Part shown: piece after piece, positions 8,592-19,100 of the stretch
Layout of the letters: each line of letters begins with the position of its first letter
Position numbering within the stretch: position 1 is the first letter of the stretch
Source of the DNA: an uncultured Erwinia sp.
GTDB taxonomy: Bacteria; Pseudomonadota; Gammaproteobacteria; Enterobacterales; Enterobacteriaceae
Assembly: GCA_946221915.1 (NCBI GenBank)
Contig: CAMIKG010000015.1
Location: forward strand, 1 to 64,000
Direction: 5' to 3'
DNA: 64,000 nucleotides
Made by a program: the position numbers and the translations under genes
The notes under the pieces: generated by a model
Told to the model about the DNA's origin: nothing
Seen by the model: the letters and a program-made list of their open reading frames with translations, nothing else
The model's database searches: none

Positions 8592-9863
8592 ATGATGCCA
8601 GATGCCACATCAACATCACCTCTCTTCTCCGGTTCCCAGCGTCGCTGCCATCTGCTGTTAACGCTTTACCTGCCCGATACCGTGGTGACTCTCGATGGCC
8701 TGTGCCAGCTTAATGGTGTGGACAGCGAATGCGCCCGGCAAGATATAGCGGAGGTGGCAGCAGAAATCCAGCGCTATCATCAGCTTGCTATTGAAACGCA
8801 GCAGGATGGCAGCTTGCGGTTGCAGGGTGCGGAACTGGATCGACGGCTGTGCCTGCTGCACTGGCTGCGGCGAACTCTGCGTCTGGCGCCTGATTTTGTC
8901 GCACAGCACTTCTCCCCAGCCATCAGACAATGGCTGAAAGCCTGCGGGATTGAGAAATCGATCTATGACGAAAAGAATTTACAGGCTCTTATCCAGCACT
9001 GCGCGGGCACGTTGCAGCGCGACTTTACTCCACGCGATCGCCAGCTGTTGCAGCTGTTTATGCAGTTTTCGCTCTGCCAGCATAGCTATGTCAACTTTAC
9101 CCCGACACAGCAGCAGTGGCTGGCGGGAAAAGCGGAGCGCCTGGCAGCGCAGGACGTGGTGCGCCACTGGCAGAAGCGCTGTAGCGCCGCGCCACACAGC
9201 AACGAAATCGATTTTTACGCGCTGCTGTTTAGCCTGATTTATGCGCCCGCGGTTGAAGCGATCAGACATGATAACGAACGCCAGCTGATGCAGGCAGTCC
9301 AGCAATTGATCCGCCGTTTTCAGACACTCTCCACCCTGCAATTCAGCGATGAACAGGGGCTGAGCGCACAGCTTTACACCCACCTGGCGCAGGCGCTGGA
9401 CCGCAGCCATTTTGCTATTGGCATTGACAGCAGCCTGTCGGAAGAGGTGATACGTCTCTACCCCCGCCTGCTGCGCACTACCTACAGCGCGCTGGCGCCT
9501 TTTGAACAGCAGTATGGCGTGCGCTTTTCTCAGCAGGAAGCGGGACTGATTGCGGTGATTTTTGGCGCCTGGCTGATGCAGGAGAATACTCTGCAGGAAA
9601 AACAGGTGTTACTGCTGACCGGTCATGACAAAATGCGCGAACAGGAGCTGGAGCAACAGCTGCGCGAAATGACACTGCTGCCACTGACTATACGCTATCA
9701 GGATATGATGGAATTTCAGCGCGATGGCGCGCCAAAAGAGATTGCGCTGGTAATTTCCCCCTACGCCACGCCACTGCCGCTCTACTCGCCGCCGCTGGTG
9801 CATGCGGAGTTGCCGCTGACGGAAAATCAGCAACGGCGTATCCGTGCGTTACTGGAAGCCTGA
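8592..9863 (+). CDS. csiE: Stationary phase-inducible protein CsiE
   Basis: 423 residues, close to E. coli CsiE. An N-terminal helix-turn-helix-like part (residues 15-60) is followed by two PRD-like helical domains (about 170-270 and 280-390), as in transcriptional antiterminators, but no partner PTS genes lie nearby. In E. coli it is induced at stationary phase by RpoS and cAMP-CRP. Start: ATG at 8592 with a second ATG at 8595. Role unknown beyond this. Confidence 0.9.
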   Translation: MMPDATSTSPLFSGSQRRCHLLLTLYLPDTVVTLDGLCQLNGVDSECARQDIAEVAAEIQRYHQLAIETQQDGSLRLQGAELDRRLCLLHWLRRTLRLAPDFVAQHFSPAIRQWLKACGIEKSIYDEKNLQALIQHCAGTLQRDFTPRDRQLLQLFMQFSLCQHSYVNFTPTQQQWLAGKAERLAAQDVVRHWQKRCSAAPHSNEIDFYALLFSLIYAPAVEAIRHDNERQLMQAVQQLIRRFQTLSTLQFSDEQGLSAQLYTHLAQALDRSHFAIGIDSSLSEEVIRLYPRLLRTTYSALAPFEQQYGVRFSQQEAGLIAVIFGAWLMQENTLQEKQVLLLTGHDKMREQELEQQLREMTLLPLTIRYQDMMEFQRDGAPKEIALVISPYATPLPLYSPPLVHAELPLTENQQRRIRALLEA

Positions 9864-9890
9864 GCAAGCTGTTGATAGTTTTCAGCAGGC

Positions 9891-9923
9891 AAAAAAATAA
9901 CGGAGCAACCTGTGCTCCGTTAT
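9891..9923 (-). terminator. Rho-independent terminator of glyA
   Basis: Stem ATAACGGAGCA / TGCTCCGTTAT (11 bp, no mismatch), loop ACCTG, followed on the minus strand by a run of seven T (plus-strand A tract at 9891-9897). It serves glyA; csiE ends just 30 bp away on the other strand. Confidence 0.85.
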
Positions 9924-9966
9924 CAGAAAGCGTGACCGGGCAGCAACGCCGCCCGGAAACAACAAC

Positions 9967-11220
9967 TTAAGCGTAAACCGGGAAGCGTGCGCAGATATCG
10001 AGAACCTGCTTCTTCACGCGCTCTTCGGTCGCTGCGTCGTTGATATTGTCGAGGATATCCGCGATCCAGCCAGCCAGCTCACGCACTTCAGCTTCTTTGA
10101 AACCACGACGGGTCACTGCCGGAGAGCCGATACGGATACCAGAGGTAACAAACGGGCTCTTCGGATCGTTAGGCACGCTGTTTTTATTCACGGTGATGTT
10201 AGCGCGACCCAGGGCAGCGTCAGCCTCTTTACCGGTCAGGTTTTTATCAACCAGATCCAGCAGGAACAGGTGGTTGTGAGTACCACCGGAAACCACTTTG
10301 TAACCGCGCTCCAGGAACACTTCCACCATCGCTTTAGCGTTTTTCGCTACTTGCTGCTGGTAAACTTTGAACTCAGGCTCCATCGCTTCTTTCAGCGCGA
10401 CCGCTTTACCGGCGATCACGTGCATCAGCGGGCCACCCTGGCCGCCAGGGAAGACAGCAGAGTTCAGTTTTTTGTACAGCTCTTCATCACCGCCTTTCGC
10501 CAGGATCAGGCCGCCACGCGGACCCGCCAGGGTTTTGTGGGTAGTGGTGGTCACGATATGGGCATGCGGTACCGGGTTTGGATAGACGTCAGCAGCGATC
10601 AGACCCGCAACGTGCGCCATATCAACAAACAGGTAAGCGCCGATGCTGTCAGCGATTTCACGCATTTTTGCCCAGTCGCACACGCCGGAGTAGGCAGAGA
10701 AGCCGCCGATGATCATTTTAGGCTTGTGTTTCTGCGCCTGCGCCGCCAGATCGTCATAGTCGATCTTGCCGCTTTCATCGATGCCGTAAGGCACGACGTT
10801 ATACAGTTTGCCGGACAGGTTTACCGGAGAACCGTGCGTCAGGTGACCACCGTGCGCCAGATTCATGCCCAGAATGGTGTCGCCCGGCTGCAGCAGTGCG
10901 GTATATACCGCGAAGTTAGCCTGAGAACCGGAGTGTGGCTGTACGTTAGCGTAATCTGCGCCAAACAGCTCTTTGGCACGGTCGATAGCCAGCTGCTCAA
11001 CGATATCAACGTATTCGCAACCGCCGTAGTAACGTTTGCCCGGATACCCTTCCGCGTATTTGTTAGTCAGCTGTGAACCTTGCGCCTGCATTACACGCGG
11101 GCTGGTGTAGTTTTCTGAAGCAATCAGTTCAATGTGCTCTTCCTGACGCACTTTCTCTTGCTCCATCGCCTGCCACAACTCGGCATCATAATCGGCAATG
11201 TTCATATCACGCTTTAACAT
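9967..11220 (-). CDS. glyA: Serine hydroxymethyltransferase GlyA
   Basis: 417 residues from ATG 11220 ([12 protein letters not shown]), the same length as E. coli. PLP enzyme that makes glycine and 5,10-methylene-tetrahydrofolate from serine, the main one-carbon source. The PLP lysine is in [34 protein letters not shown] and [17 protein letters not shown] are conserved. A PurR box-like site at 11336-11351 agrees with purine control known in E. coli. The hmp gene found next to glyA in E. coli is not present here. Confidence 0.98.
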   Translation of the reverse strand: MLKRDMNIADYDAELWQAMEQEKVRQEEHIELIASENYTSPRVMQAQGSQLTNKYAEGYPGKRYYGGCEYVDIVEQLAIDRAKELFGADYANVQPHSGSQANFAVYTALLQPGDTILGMNLAHGGHLTHGSPVNLSGKLYNVVPYGIDESGKIDYDDLAAQAQKHKPKMIIGGFSAYSGVCDWAKMREIADSIGAYLFVDMAHVAGLIAADVYPNPVPHAHIVTTTTHKTLAGPRGGLILAKGGDEELYKKLNSAVFPGGQGGPLMHVIAGKAVALKEAMEPEFKVYQQQVAKNAKAMVEVFLERGYKVVSGGTHNHLFLLDLVDKNLTGKEADAALGRANITVNKNSVPNDPKSPFVTSGIRIGSPAVTRRGFKEAEVRELAGWIADILDNINDAATEERVKKQVLDICARFPVYA

Positions 11221-11567
11221 CCGCATCTCCTGACTCAGCTAACTAAATAAAACGGCAATGAATGGCCCTTTAGGGCGAAGACACACAGTGTAAACTGTTT
11301 TACCGGGTCATGGATAGCCGCAAAAGCAGCTTTTTACGCAAACGTTTGGCTTGCCGTCTGGCAAGGGTTTGTTCCACTTTTTGCAACTATTTTTTACCGG
11401 ATACTTCTTCATCATCTGAGGTGATTTTTTTCATGATCGCGACAGGCGTATCACAGGATGATGATCGGCAAAGAGGGGGGATGTCACCAGCTTAACTGGC
11501 CCGATTTGAGCGGGGAACACAGACGCAGAAGCCAGTGTTCCCCATGCAGGAGCAGAAGAGCGCGGCG
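11221..11567. other. glyA-glnB intergenic region; no hmp gene
   Basis: 347 bp without a convincing gene. It should hold the glyA promoter (minus strand), a PurR-like site (11336-11351) and a 9-bp perfect hairpin GGGGAACAC / GTGTTCCCC (11512-11543) just past the glnB stop. An open frame at 11310-11495 translates to an Arg/Ser-rich string without ribosome site and is probably chance. Confidence 0.6.
11336..11351 (-). promoter_or_regulatory. Candidate PurR operator of glyA
   Basis: ACGCAAACGTTTGGCT agrees with the PurR palindrome ACGCAAACGTTTGCGT except at the last few bases. It lies about 115 bp upstream of the glyA start. PurR represses glyA in E. coli. Confidence 0.55.
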
Positions 11568-12008
<441 letters not shown>

Positions 12009-12042
12009 CTACCATAATTGCCGGGGAAAACGGCAATAAAAA

Positions 12043-13380
12043 CTACTCTTTAAAATCGGCGGCATCCAGTTCATGACGCGACAGCAATTTATAAAACTCA
12101 GTTCGGTTACGTCCCGCCAGCCGCGCGGCGTTGGTGACATTACCTTTCGTCATCTGCAGCAGTTTACGTAAATAATTAATTTCAAACTGGTTACGCGCCT
12201 CGACAAACGTTGGCAGCGCGGTGTTTTCCCCTTCCAGCGCCTGTTCTACCAGCGCGTCGCTGATCACCGGCGATGACGTCAGCGCCACGCACTGCTCAAT
12301 CACGTTCACCAGCTGACGGACATTGCCCGGCCAGCTGGCGGCCATCAGCCGTTTCATCGCGTCGGTGGAGAAGCTGCGTACCTGCGGTTTGTGGCGATCC
12401 GCCGACTGACGCAGCAGATGGTTCGCCAGTAGCGGAATATCTTCCGCACGTTCGTGCAGCGCAGGGATGCGCAGGTTCACCACATTGAGGCGATAGAACA
12501 GATCTTCCCGAAACTCTTTCTTCTCCATCGCTTTCGGCAGGTCGCGATGGGTGGCGGAGAGAATACGCACATCAATATCCAGATCGCGATTGCTGCCCAG
12601 CGGCCGGACTTTGCGCTCCTGCAACACACGCAACAGTTTGACCTGCAGCGCCTGCGGCATATCACCGATTTCATCGAGGAACAGCGTCCCGCCCTGCGCC
12701 GCATGAAACAGCCCTTCACGGGCGCTGACTGCGCCGGTAAATGCGCCTTTGGCATGACCAAACAGCTCAGACTCCAGCAACTGTTCCGGCAACGCGCCAC
12801 AGTTAATGGCGATAAACGCTTTGCCAGCGCGCGGGCTGGCGGCATGGATCGCCTGCGCCAGCACTTCTTTACCAGTGCCGCTCTGCCCGTTGATCAGCAC
12901 GCTGACATCTGACTGCGCCACCATGCGCGCCTGCTCCAGCAAGCGCAGCATGAGCGGGCTGCGCGTCACAATACTGTCGCGCCAGCTGTCGTCAGTGGCG
13001 GGCGCGCTGTGCGCCAGCGCCCCGGCAATCGCTTTGTATAACGCATCACGATCCACCGGCTTGGTGAGAAAGCTGAACACGCCCTGCTGTGTGGCAGCGA
13101 CCGCTTCCGGAATCGAACCATGCGCGGTGAGAATGATCACCGGCATGCCGGGATGCAGTTTCTGGATTTCGCTGAACAGCGCCAGACCGTCCATTTCATC
13201 CATGCGCAAATCGCTAATCACCAGATCCACTTTCTCTTTCGCCAGCTGGCGCAGTGCCTCCGGGCCGCTGGCGGCGGTGGTAACCTGAAATCCTTCACTG
13301 CCAAGACGCATGCCGAGCAGCTTTAGCAGGCTGGGATCGTCGTCCACCAGCAGCAAACGGGCTGATTTCGCCTGCATCAT
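12043..13380 (-). CDS. glrR: Sigma-54-dependent response regulator GlrR (QseF)
   Basis: 445 residues in three domains: receiver at 1-125 (LLLVDDDPSLLKLLG, phospho-acceptor Asp in DLVISDLRMDEMDG, switch TAHGS and TKPVD), AAA+ domain at 140-380 (Walker A NGQSGTGKEV, GAFTGA sigma-54 contact loop, Walker B GGTLFLDEIGDMP) and a C-terminal Fis-like HTH (GNVTNAARLAGRNRTEFYKLL). It is phosphorylated by GlrK and activates glmY from the sigma-54 promoter. It overlaps qseG by 4 bp. The matching GlrR sites are at 15958-16071, upstream of the same operon. Confidence 0.96.
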   Translation of the reverse strand: MMQAKSARLLLVDDDPSLLKLLGMRLGSEGFQVTTAASGPEALRQLAKEKVDLVISDLRMDEMDGLALFSEIQKLHPGMPVIILTAHGSIPEAVAATQQGVFSFLTKPVDRDALYKAIAGALAHSAPATDDSWRDSIVTRSPLMLRLLEQARMVAQSDVSVLINGQSGTGKEVLAQAIHAASPRAGKAFIAINCGALPEQLLESELFGHAKGAFTGAVSAREGLFHAAQGGTLFLDEIGDMPQALQVKLLRVLQERKVRPLGSNRDLDIDVRILSATHRDLPKAMEKKEFREDLFYRLNVVNLRIPALHERAEDIPLLANHLLRQSADRHKPQVRSFSTDAMKRLMAASWPGNVRQLVNVIEQCVALTSSPVISDALVEQALEGENTALPTFVEARNQFEINYLRKLLQMTKGNVTNAARLAGRNRTEFYKLLSRHELDAADFKE

Positions 13381-14096
13381 GGATTAACGTCCTCGCTGCT
13401 GTCCGGTGTCCCCTCGGTGACAGGCGTTTTGTCATTGCTATGCTGCCCGCTGTCAGAGACATCCGCTGATTTACGTGAAGATAACTGACGCTCGATATCA
13501 GTCAGATTTTCAAGTTTACGCCGGGTATCGACCAGTTCGCGTGTCAGCTGGCGCTGCTGTTCGCGCAACGTATCCAGCTGGCTGTCGCTGGTCTCCTGCA
13601 ACTGGGCATAACGCGTGCGTTCCTGCGACAGCTGCAACTCAGCCATCTGGTTATCTCGCCACAGCTGCAATAGCGGACGCACTGGCGCCGGATAATCAAA
13701 TAAAAAACCGTCGATACGCGTCATATACTGGCGACGTTCGACGGGCGTGACATTGCCATTGTTGAGCAAAATGCCCTGCTTAAGGGTGTTCTGCCAGTTT
13801 TCAGCAGGCCACTGGCGTGCTTCCGCGCGCGCCTGCGCGGCAGAGAGACGCGTGGCGCAGTCCATGGCACGCATCCAGTAAAGCGGGTTTTGCAGACTGT
13901 TATTGTCGTTCAGTTGCCAGATTTGCTCGCAGCTTATCGCCGGGTAGTTAATGATTTTAATTTCCGGCTCCAGCAGCGCATTTTGCTTACTGCCAGCGTG
14001 CGCCTGATGCACAGGCTGGCTGCAGGCGGCAAGCAACAACGGCAACATGGTGACCGCGATCCTGCCGAATGCGGCAGAGAGAAAATGGAGTTTCAT
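13377..14096 (-). CDS. qseG: Outer membrane lipoprotein QseG of the GlrK-GlrR system
   Basis: 239 residues. Signal peptide with lipobox LLAACSQP (lipidated Cys about residue 25). A helical middle part with likely coiled coil at about 155-205 (LSQERTRYAQLQETSDSQLD and following), and a Ser/Thr/Glu-rich tail. In E. coli QseG sits in the outer membrane and activates the kinase GlrK. It lies between glrK and glrR with 4-bp overlap downstream and a 4-bp gap upstream, so one operon. Confidence 0.9.
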   Translation of the reverse strand: MKLHFLSAAFGRIAVTMLPLLLAACSQPVHQAHAGSKQNALLEPEIKIINYPAISCEQIWQLNDNNSLQNPLYWMRAMDCATRLSAAQARAEARQWPAENWQNTLKQGILLNNGNVTPVERRQYMTRIDGFLFDYPAPVRPLLQLWRDNQMAELQLSQERTRYAQLQETSDSQLDTLREQQRQLTRELVDTRRKLENLTDIERQLSSRKSADVSDSGQHSNDKTPVTEGTPDSSEDVNP

Positions 14097-14100
14097 CTGT

Positions 14101-15549
14101 TTATTCTTTCCCGGCGTTTAAATTCAGTTCGATACGGAAGCAGACATCGGCGTTGTCCGCTGCCACCAGGTGAAGCTCACCCTGCATTCGCCGTATACAA
14201 TCTTTGGCAATACTCAGTCCCAGGCCACTGCCTTTTACCGCACCTTTGCGCTGTAAACTTCCCTGAAAAAAAGGCTCAAATATCATCGCCTGCTCTTCGG
14301 CCGGGATCGGCGTGCCGGTATTCGCCACGTCAATAAAAATACGCTCGCCGTGGGCGTAACTGCGCAGCCAGATGTTACCGGATTCGCTACCGTAGTGCAC
14401 CGCGTTCGAGTAGAGATTGTCGATCACGCGCATCAACAGTGTGGGCTCCGCGCGGCAGCTTGTCACCTGCAGATCGATGTCGGTATGTATCAGCCTGGCC
14501 CGCGCCGCCAGGTTGTGGGACGCCACCACCATATCGACAATTTGATCCAGTTCAACCTGCTCCAGCTCGGTTGGCGTATCCGCCAGCTTGCGGTTGTAAT
14601 CCAGCAGTTGTTCAATCAGCTTCTGCAGATGACGACTGCTGTGGTCGAGAATGCTGACCACTTCCTGCTGATCGGCGGTTAACGGTCCCACCACCTGATC
14701 GGCCAGCAGTTCGGTGCCTTCACGCATGCTGGCCAGCGGGGTTTTCAGCTCGTGGGAAATATGGCGCAAAAACTCATGACGCTGCGATTCCAGCCACGCC
14801 AGGCGTTCACTGAGCCAGATAATACGCTGCGCCAGCGAGCGAATTTCGCGCGGCCCTTTAAACAGCGCGCTGCTGCCCAGCGGCCGACCTTCACCAAGGC
14901 GGTTAATCATGCGTTCCACCCCTTTTACCGGGCCGATAATCATGCGGGTAAACAGCAGCACCAGCACAAGGCTGACGAGGAACAGAATCAGCGCCTGCCA
15001 GCCAAAATACTGACCACGTTCAGCAATTTCGCGCTGCAGTTGCAGCCCGCGGGAAAACACCACTTCACGCGTGGCCTGCACCATTTGCCCGTTCGCATTC
15101 GCAAAACCTTCCAGGTTTTCCGCCGCCGTTTTCACCGGGCTGCCATTCTGGCAATGGATCTGCGCCAGTTCGGTCAGAAACTGGCGCAGGCTCCGGTAGT
15201 AACGGATGTCCGGCAGCGCGGGCGCATGGGCATCCAGCATTTGTGAGTAGCGGGTGTGCTGCGTCTGATACAGACGCGCCAGCATCGGGTCATCCAGCAC
15301 ACAGTACTGGCGGTAGCTGCGCTCCAGCTCCAGCGCGGTGCGCGCCATCGCTTCACTGCGCCGGACATCGGTCAGCGTGGTGCGGTTGGTGTCCGCCGCA
15401 CGATCGCTCAGCGCCGACAGACTTTCCCACGCCTGCCAGGCCAGCACCAGCAACGGCAGCAGTACCAGCAGGAACGCCATTAACACCAGCTGCCGCAACG
15501 AACGCGGAAAGAGACGCCATTTTTTCACAACGTTATTCCCTGTATTCAA
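14101..15549 (-). CDS. glrK: Sensor histidine kinase GlrK (QseE)
   Basis: 482 residues. TM1 at about 18-36, a periplasmic helical sensor domain, TM2 at about 178-200, a HAMP domain, then the kinase core: H-box FLRHISHELKTPLASMREG (phospho-His), N-box LMRVIDNLYSNAVHYG, and G-boxes (SGLGLSIAKDCI). It senses envelope state with QseG and phosphorylates GlrR to set GlmY levels and hence GlmS and amino-sugar synthesis. First gene of the glrK-qseG-glrR operon. Confidence 0.95.
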   Translation of the reverse strand: MNTGNNVVKKWRLFPRSLRQLVLMAFLLVLLPLLVLAWQAWESLSALSDRAADTNRTTLTDVRRSEAMARTALELERSYRQYCVLDDPMLARLYQTQHTRYSQMLDAHAPALPDIRYYRSLRQFLTELAQIHCQNGSPVKTAAENLEGFANANGQMVQATREVVFSRGLQLQREIAERGQYFGWQALILFLVSLVLVLLFTRMIIGPVKGVERMINRLGEGRPLGSSALFKGPREIRSLAQRIIWLSERLAWLESQRHEFLRHISHELKTPLASMREGTELLADQVVGPLTADQQEVVSILDHSSRHLQKLIEQLLDYNRKLADTPTELEQVELDQIVDMVVASHNLAARARLIHTDIDLQVTSCRAEPTLLMRVIDNLYSNAVHYGSESGNIWLRSYAHGERIFIDVANTGTPIPAEEQAMIFEPFFQGSLQRKGAVKGSGLGLSIAKDCIRRMQGELHLVAADNADVCFRIELNLNAGKE

Positions 15550-15605
15550 TCTGTTAATGATGCTAGCCGAGTGTGGCGCGGGAAGGAAGTGCGGTGTGCG
15601 GAAAG

Positions 15606-15831
15606 AAAAACGGCAGGCTCCATGAGCCTGCCGTGATGTCCTGATGACGCCGGGTCACCGTGACGGAATAGGTGGTGCCTAACTCAACGTTGCGTCCGAT
15701 GCTTGATAAAGTCACAAAGTGAACTGTTATCGATGGGGTGGACGGCAGGCACCGTATTGTGCGTCATTCGAAGTTTTATGAAGCGCTTGTCCGCTTACGC
15801 AGGGCTGTCATAACAGGGTGAATGAGCCACT
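15606..15831 (-). ncRNA. glmY: Small RNA GlmY
   Basis: Read on the minus strand from 15831 the sequence begins AGTGGCTCATTCACC, as in E. coli GlmY, and contains the conserved blocks CGAATGACGCACAA, CCACCCCATCGATAACAG and TTTATCAAGCATCGGACGC. The 3' end is set by a terminator at 15606-15634 (stem ACGGCAGGCTC / GAGCCTGCCGT, then T). GlmY decoys the adaptor RapZ so that GlmZ can activate glmS mRNA. The predicted transcript (about 225 nt) is longer at the 3' end than the E. coli one; the 3' end is less certain than the start. Confidence 0.88.
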
Positions 15832-15841
15832 GTGTTAAGTA

Positions 15842-15858
15842 TAGCAAGTTACATGCCA
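15842..15858 (-). promoter_or_regulatory. Overlapping sigma-54 and sigma-70 promoters of glmY
   Basis: Minus strand: TGGCATG-TAAC-TTGCTAT, with the invariant GG and GC ten bases apart as sigma-54 needs, 11-12 bases before the GlmY start. A TATACT hexamer directly follows and could act as a sigma-70 -10 box, as in E. coli where both forms overlap. Confidence 0.8.
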
Positions 15859-15957
15859 CTATTGAAGGAAAAATTTCAATCGCATGTTTTATATGAAGAA
15901 AATAAAATTAACGTCACTTCACTCACACCATCATTTTTACCGTCTGGTTTGTAAAAG

Positions 15958-16071
15958 TGTCGCCATTTAGAAACAGCGTAAAGTTTTTTTACAGGGCTAT
16001 ATAAAAATCAAAAGGTTAAGTGTCACCTTTCGACGACAGCACTGAACAGGTGTTGTCGCAGATTTACGACA
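15958..16071. promoter_or_regulatory. GlrR activator sites upstream of glmY
   Basis: Two perfect TGTC-N10-GACA sites (16021-16038 and 16054-16071) and a third with one mismatch (15958-15975, ending AACA). This is the GlrR enhancer form known from E. coli, at about 130-240 bp upstream of the glmY start. The AT-rich DNA between sites and promoter would suit IHF bending. Confidence 0.8.
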
Positions 16072-16117
16072 GACATCGGAGGAAACGGCAGTGAGCGCCA
16101 ACAGATGTATCAGGACG

Positions 16118-16144
16118 AAAAAAAGGCCGGATTAACCGGCCTTT
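16118..16144 (-). terminator. Rho-independent terminator of purL
   Basis: Stem AAAGGCCGG / CCGGCCTTT, loop of five, followed on the minus strand by a T run (plus-strand A tract at 16118-16124). It starts just past the purL stop. Confidence 0.85.
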
Positions 16145-16159
16145 ATTAGCGCAAGAGAA

Positions 16160-19100
16160 TTAACCCAGCTGTTTACGCGCATTGCGGAACAGACGCATCC
16201 ATGGACTGTCTTCGCCCCACTCGGCTGGATGCCAGGAGTTGCTGACCGTACGGAATACACGCTCCGGATGCGGCATCATAATGGTCACACGGCCGCTTTC
16301 GTTAGCAACCGCCGTGATGCCATTCGGTGAGCCATTCGGGTTCGCCGGATACTGCTGCGTCACCTTGCCGAAGTTATCGACGAAGCGCATCGCCACCAGC
16401 CCCTGCGACTCCAGCGCCGCCAGATGCGCATTATCACGCACTTCGACAAAGCCTTCGCCGTGGGAAACCGCGACTGGCATGCGTGAGCCGACCATGCCGT
16501 CAAACAGCAGTGACGGGCTGGCGGCCACTTCCACCAGGCTGAAGCGCGCTTCAAAACGCTCGGACTGGTTACGCACAAAGCGCGGCCAGTTCTCACTGCC
16601 CGGGATCAGTTCGCGCAGATTAGACATCATCTGGCAACCGTTACACACGCCCAGCGCCAGCGTCTGCGGACGGTGGAAGAAGGTTTCGAACTCATCACGC
16701 ACGCGACTGTTGAACAGAATCGATTTCGCCCAGCCTTCGCCCGCGCCCAGCACGTCACCGTACGAGAAGCCACCGCACGCCACCAGCGCCTGGAAATCTT
16801 CCAGACCACGACGGCCTGCCAGCAGATCGCTCATATGCACGTCGACCGCGTCGAAGCCAGCACGATGCCAGGCCGCCGCCATTTCAACATGGGAGTTCAC
16901 GCCCTGCTCGCGCAGCACGGCGACTTTCGGCCGCGCACCGGTGGCAATGAATGGCGCCGCGACATCCTCTTCCGGTTTGAAGGTCAGGCTGACGTTCAGG
17001 CCCGGATCGTTATCATTTTTCTTCGCGTCGTGTTCCTGATCGGCACACTGCGGGTTATCACGCAGACGCTGCATCTGCCAGGTGGTTTCTGCCCACCAGG
17101 TACGCAGCGTGGTGCGGCTTTCGCTGTACACCGCGCTGTCGCCGGAGCGGATCACAAAGCGATCGCCGCTCTGCGCCTGACCGAGGTAATGCACGCAACC
17201 AGCCAGGCCATTAGCCGCCAGTACCTGCTCGACCTGGGCACGATCCTGCGCCGCAACCTGGATCACTGCGCCCAGCTCTTCGTTAAACAGCGCCGCCAGA
17301 TGATCGTTACCCAGCGCGGCGATATCCACCTCGACACCGCAGTGACCGGTAAAGGCCATTTCCGCCAGCGTTACCAGCAGGCCACCGTCGGAACGGTCGT
17401 GGTAAGCCAGCAATTTGTCATCCGCCACCAGCGTCTGGATAGCGTTGAAGAAGCCTGCCAGCTGCTGTGCATCACGCACGTCAGCCGGTTTGTCGCCCAG
17501 CTGGCGATAAACCTGCGACAGCGCCGTCGCGCCCAGCGCGTTGTGGCCGTTGCCCAGATCAATCAGCAGCAGCGCGTTATCCTGCTGCGCCTGCAGTTGT
17601 GGCGTGACCGTGCGACGCACATCTTCCACACGTGCAAAGGCGGTAATCACCAGCGACAGCGGTGACGTCATTTCACGCTGTTCTGTGCCCTGCTGCCAGC
17701 GGGTTTTCATCGACATCGAGTCTTTGCCCACCGGAATGGTGATGCCCAGCGCCGGGCACAGCTCTTCACCGACCGCTTTCACTGCCGCATACAGACCGGC
17801 GTCTTCACCCGGGTGACCGGCTGCGGCCATCCAGTTAGCGGAGAGTTTGATGCGCGTCAGCGGACCAATCTGCGTCGCCGCGATGTTGGTCAGCGCTTCG
17901 CCCACCGCCAGACGACCGGAAGCCGCGAAGTCCAGCAGCGCCACTGGCGCACGTTCGCCCAGCGCCATCGCTTCACCGTGGTAGCTGTCGAGGCTGGCGG
18001 TGGTGACCGCACAGTTAGCCACCGGGATCTGCCATGGCCCCACCATCTGATCGCGCGCCACCATACCGGTCACGCTGCGGTCACCAATGGTGACAAGGAA
18101 GGTTTTCTCCGCCACGGTCGGCAGATGCAGTACGCGATTCACCGCATCAGCAATGGTGATCTCATCACGCACCAGTGCTTCACCCTGCGCCTGCAGGCTG
18201 GCGACATCGCGCGTCATTTTTGGTGTTTTGCCCAGCAGCACGTCGAGCGGCATATCGATCGGATTATTGTCGAAATGGCTGTCAGACAGCGTCAGGTGCT
18301 GCTCTTCAGTCGCTTCACCAATTACCGCGTATGGCGCACGCTCGCGCTGACACAGCTTGTCGAACAGCGCCAGTTTCTCTGGTGCCACCGCCAGCACATA
18401 GCGTTCCTGCGATTCGTTACACCACACTTCCAGCGGGCTCATGCCAGGCTCATCGCTGAGGATATCGCGCAGGTTAAAACGACCACCGCGGCCGCCATCA
18501 CTCACCAGCTCCGGCATGGCGTTAGACAGACCACCTGCGCCGACGTCATGGATAAACAGAATCGGGTTGTCTTCGCCCAGCTGCCAGCAGCGGTCAATCA
18601 CTTCCTGGCAACGACGTTCCATCTCCGGGTTGTCACGCTGGACGGAGGCGAAATCAAGATCGGCATCAGACTGGCCAGATGCCATAGATGAAGCTGCTCC
18701 GCCGCCGAGACCGATATTCATCGCCGGGCCACCCAGCACAATCAGTTTCGCGCCAACGGTGATTTCGCCTTTCTGTACGTGATCGGCACGGATGTTGCCG
18801 ATACCACCCGCCAGCATAATCGGCTTGTGATAGCCACGCAGTTCGACGCCGTTATGGCTGTTGACACGCTCTTCATAGGTACGGAAGTAACCATTCAGCG
18901 CCGGACGGCCGAATTCGTTGTTAAATGCCGCGCCGCCCAGTGGGCCTTCGGTCATGATATCCAGCGCCGTCACAATACGGTCTGGTTTGCCGAAATCCTC
19001 TTCCCACGGCTGTTCAAAGCCAGGAATGCGCAGGTTGGAGACCGAGAAGCCGACCAGGCCCGCTTTCGGCTTCGCGCCGCGTCCGGTAGCACCTTCATCA

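Noticed and set aside
11310..11495. 61-codon open frame between glyA and glnB
   Set aside because: It runs through the glyA control region, lacks a ribosome site and has Arg/Ser-rich chance composition; it is not hmp.
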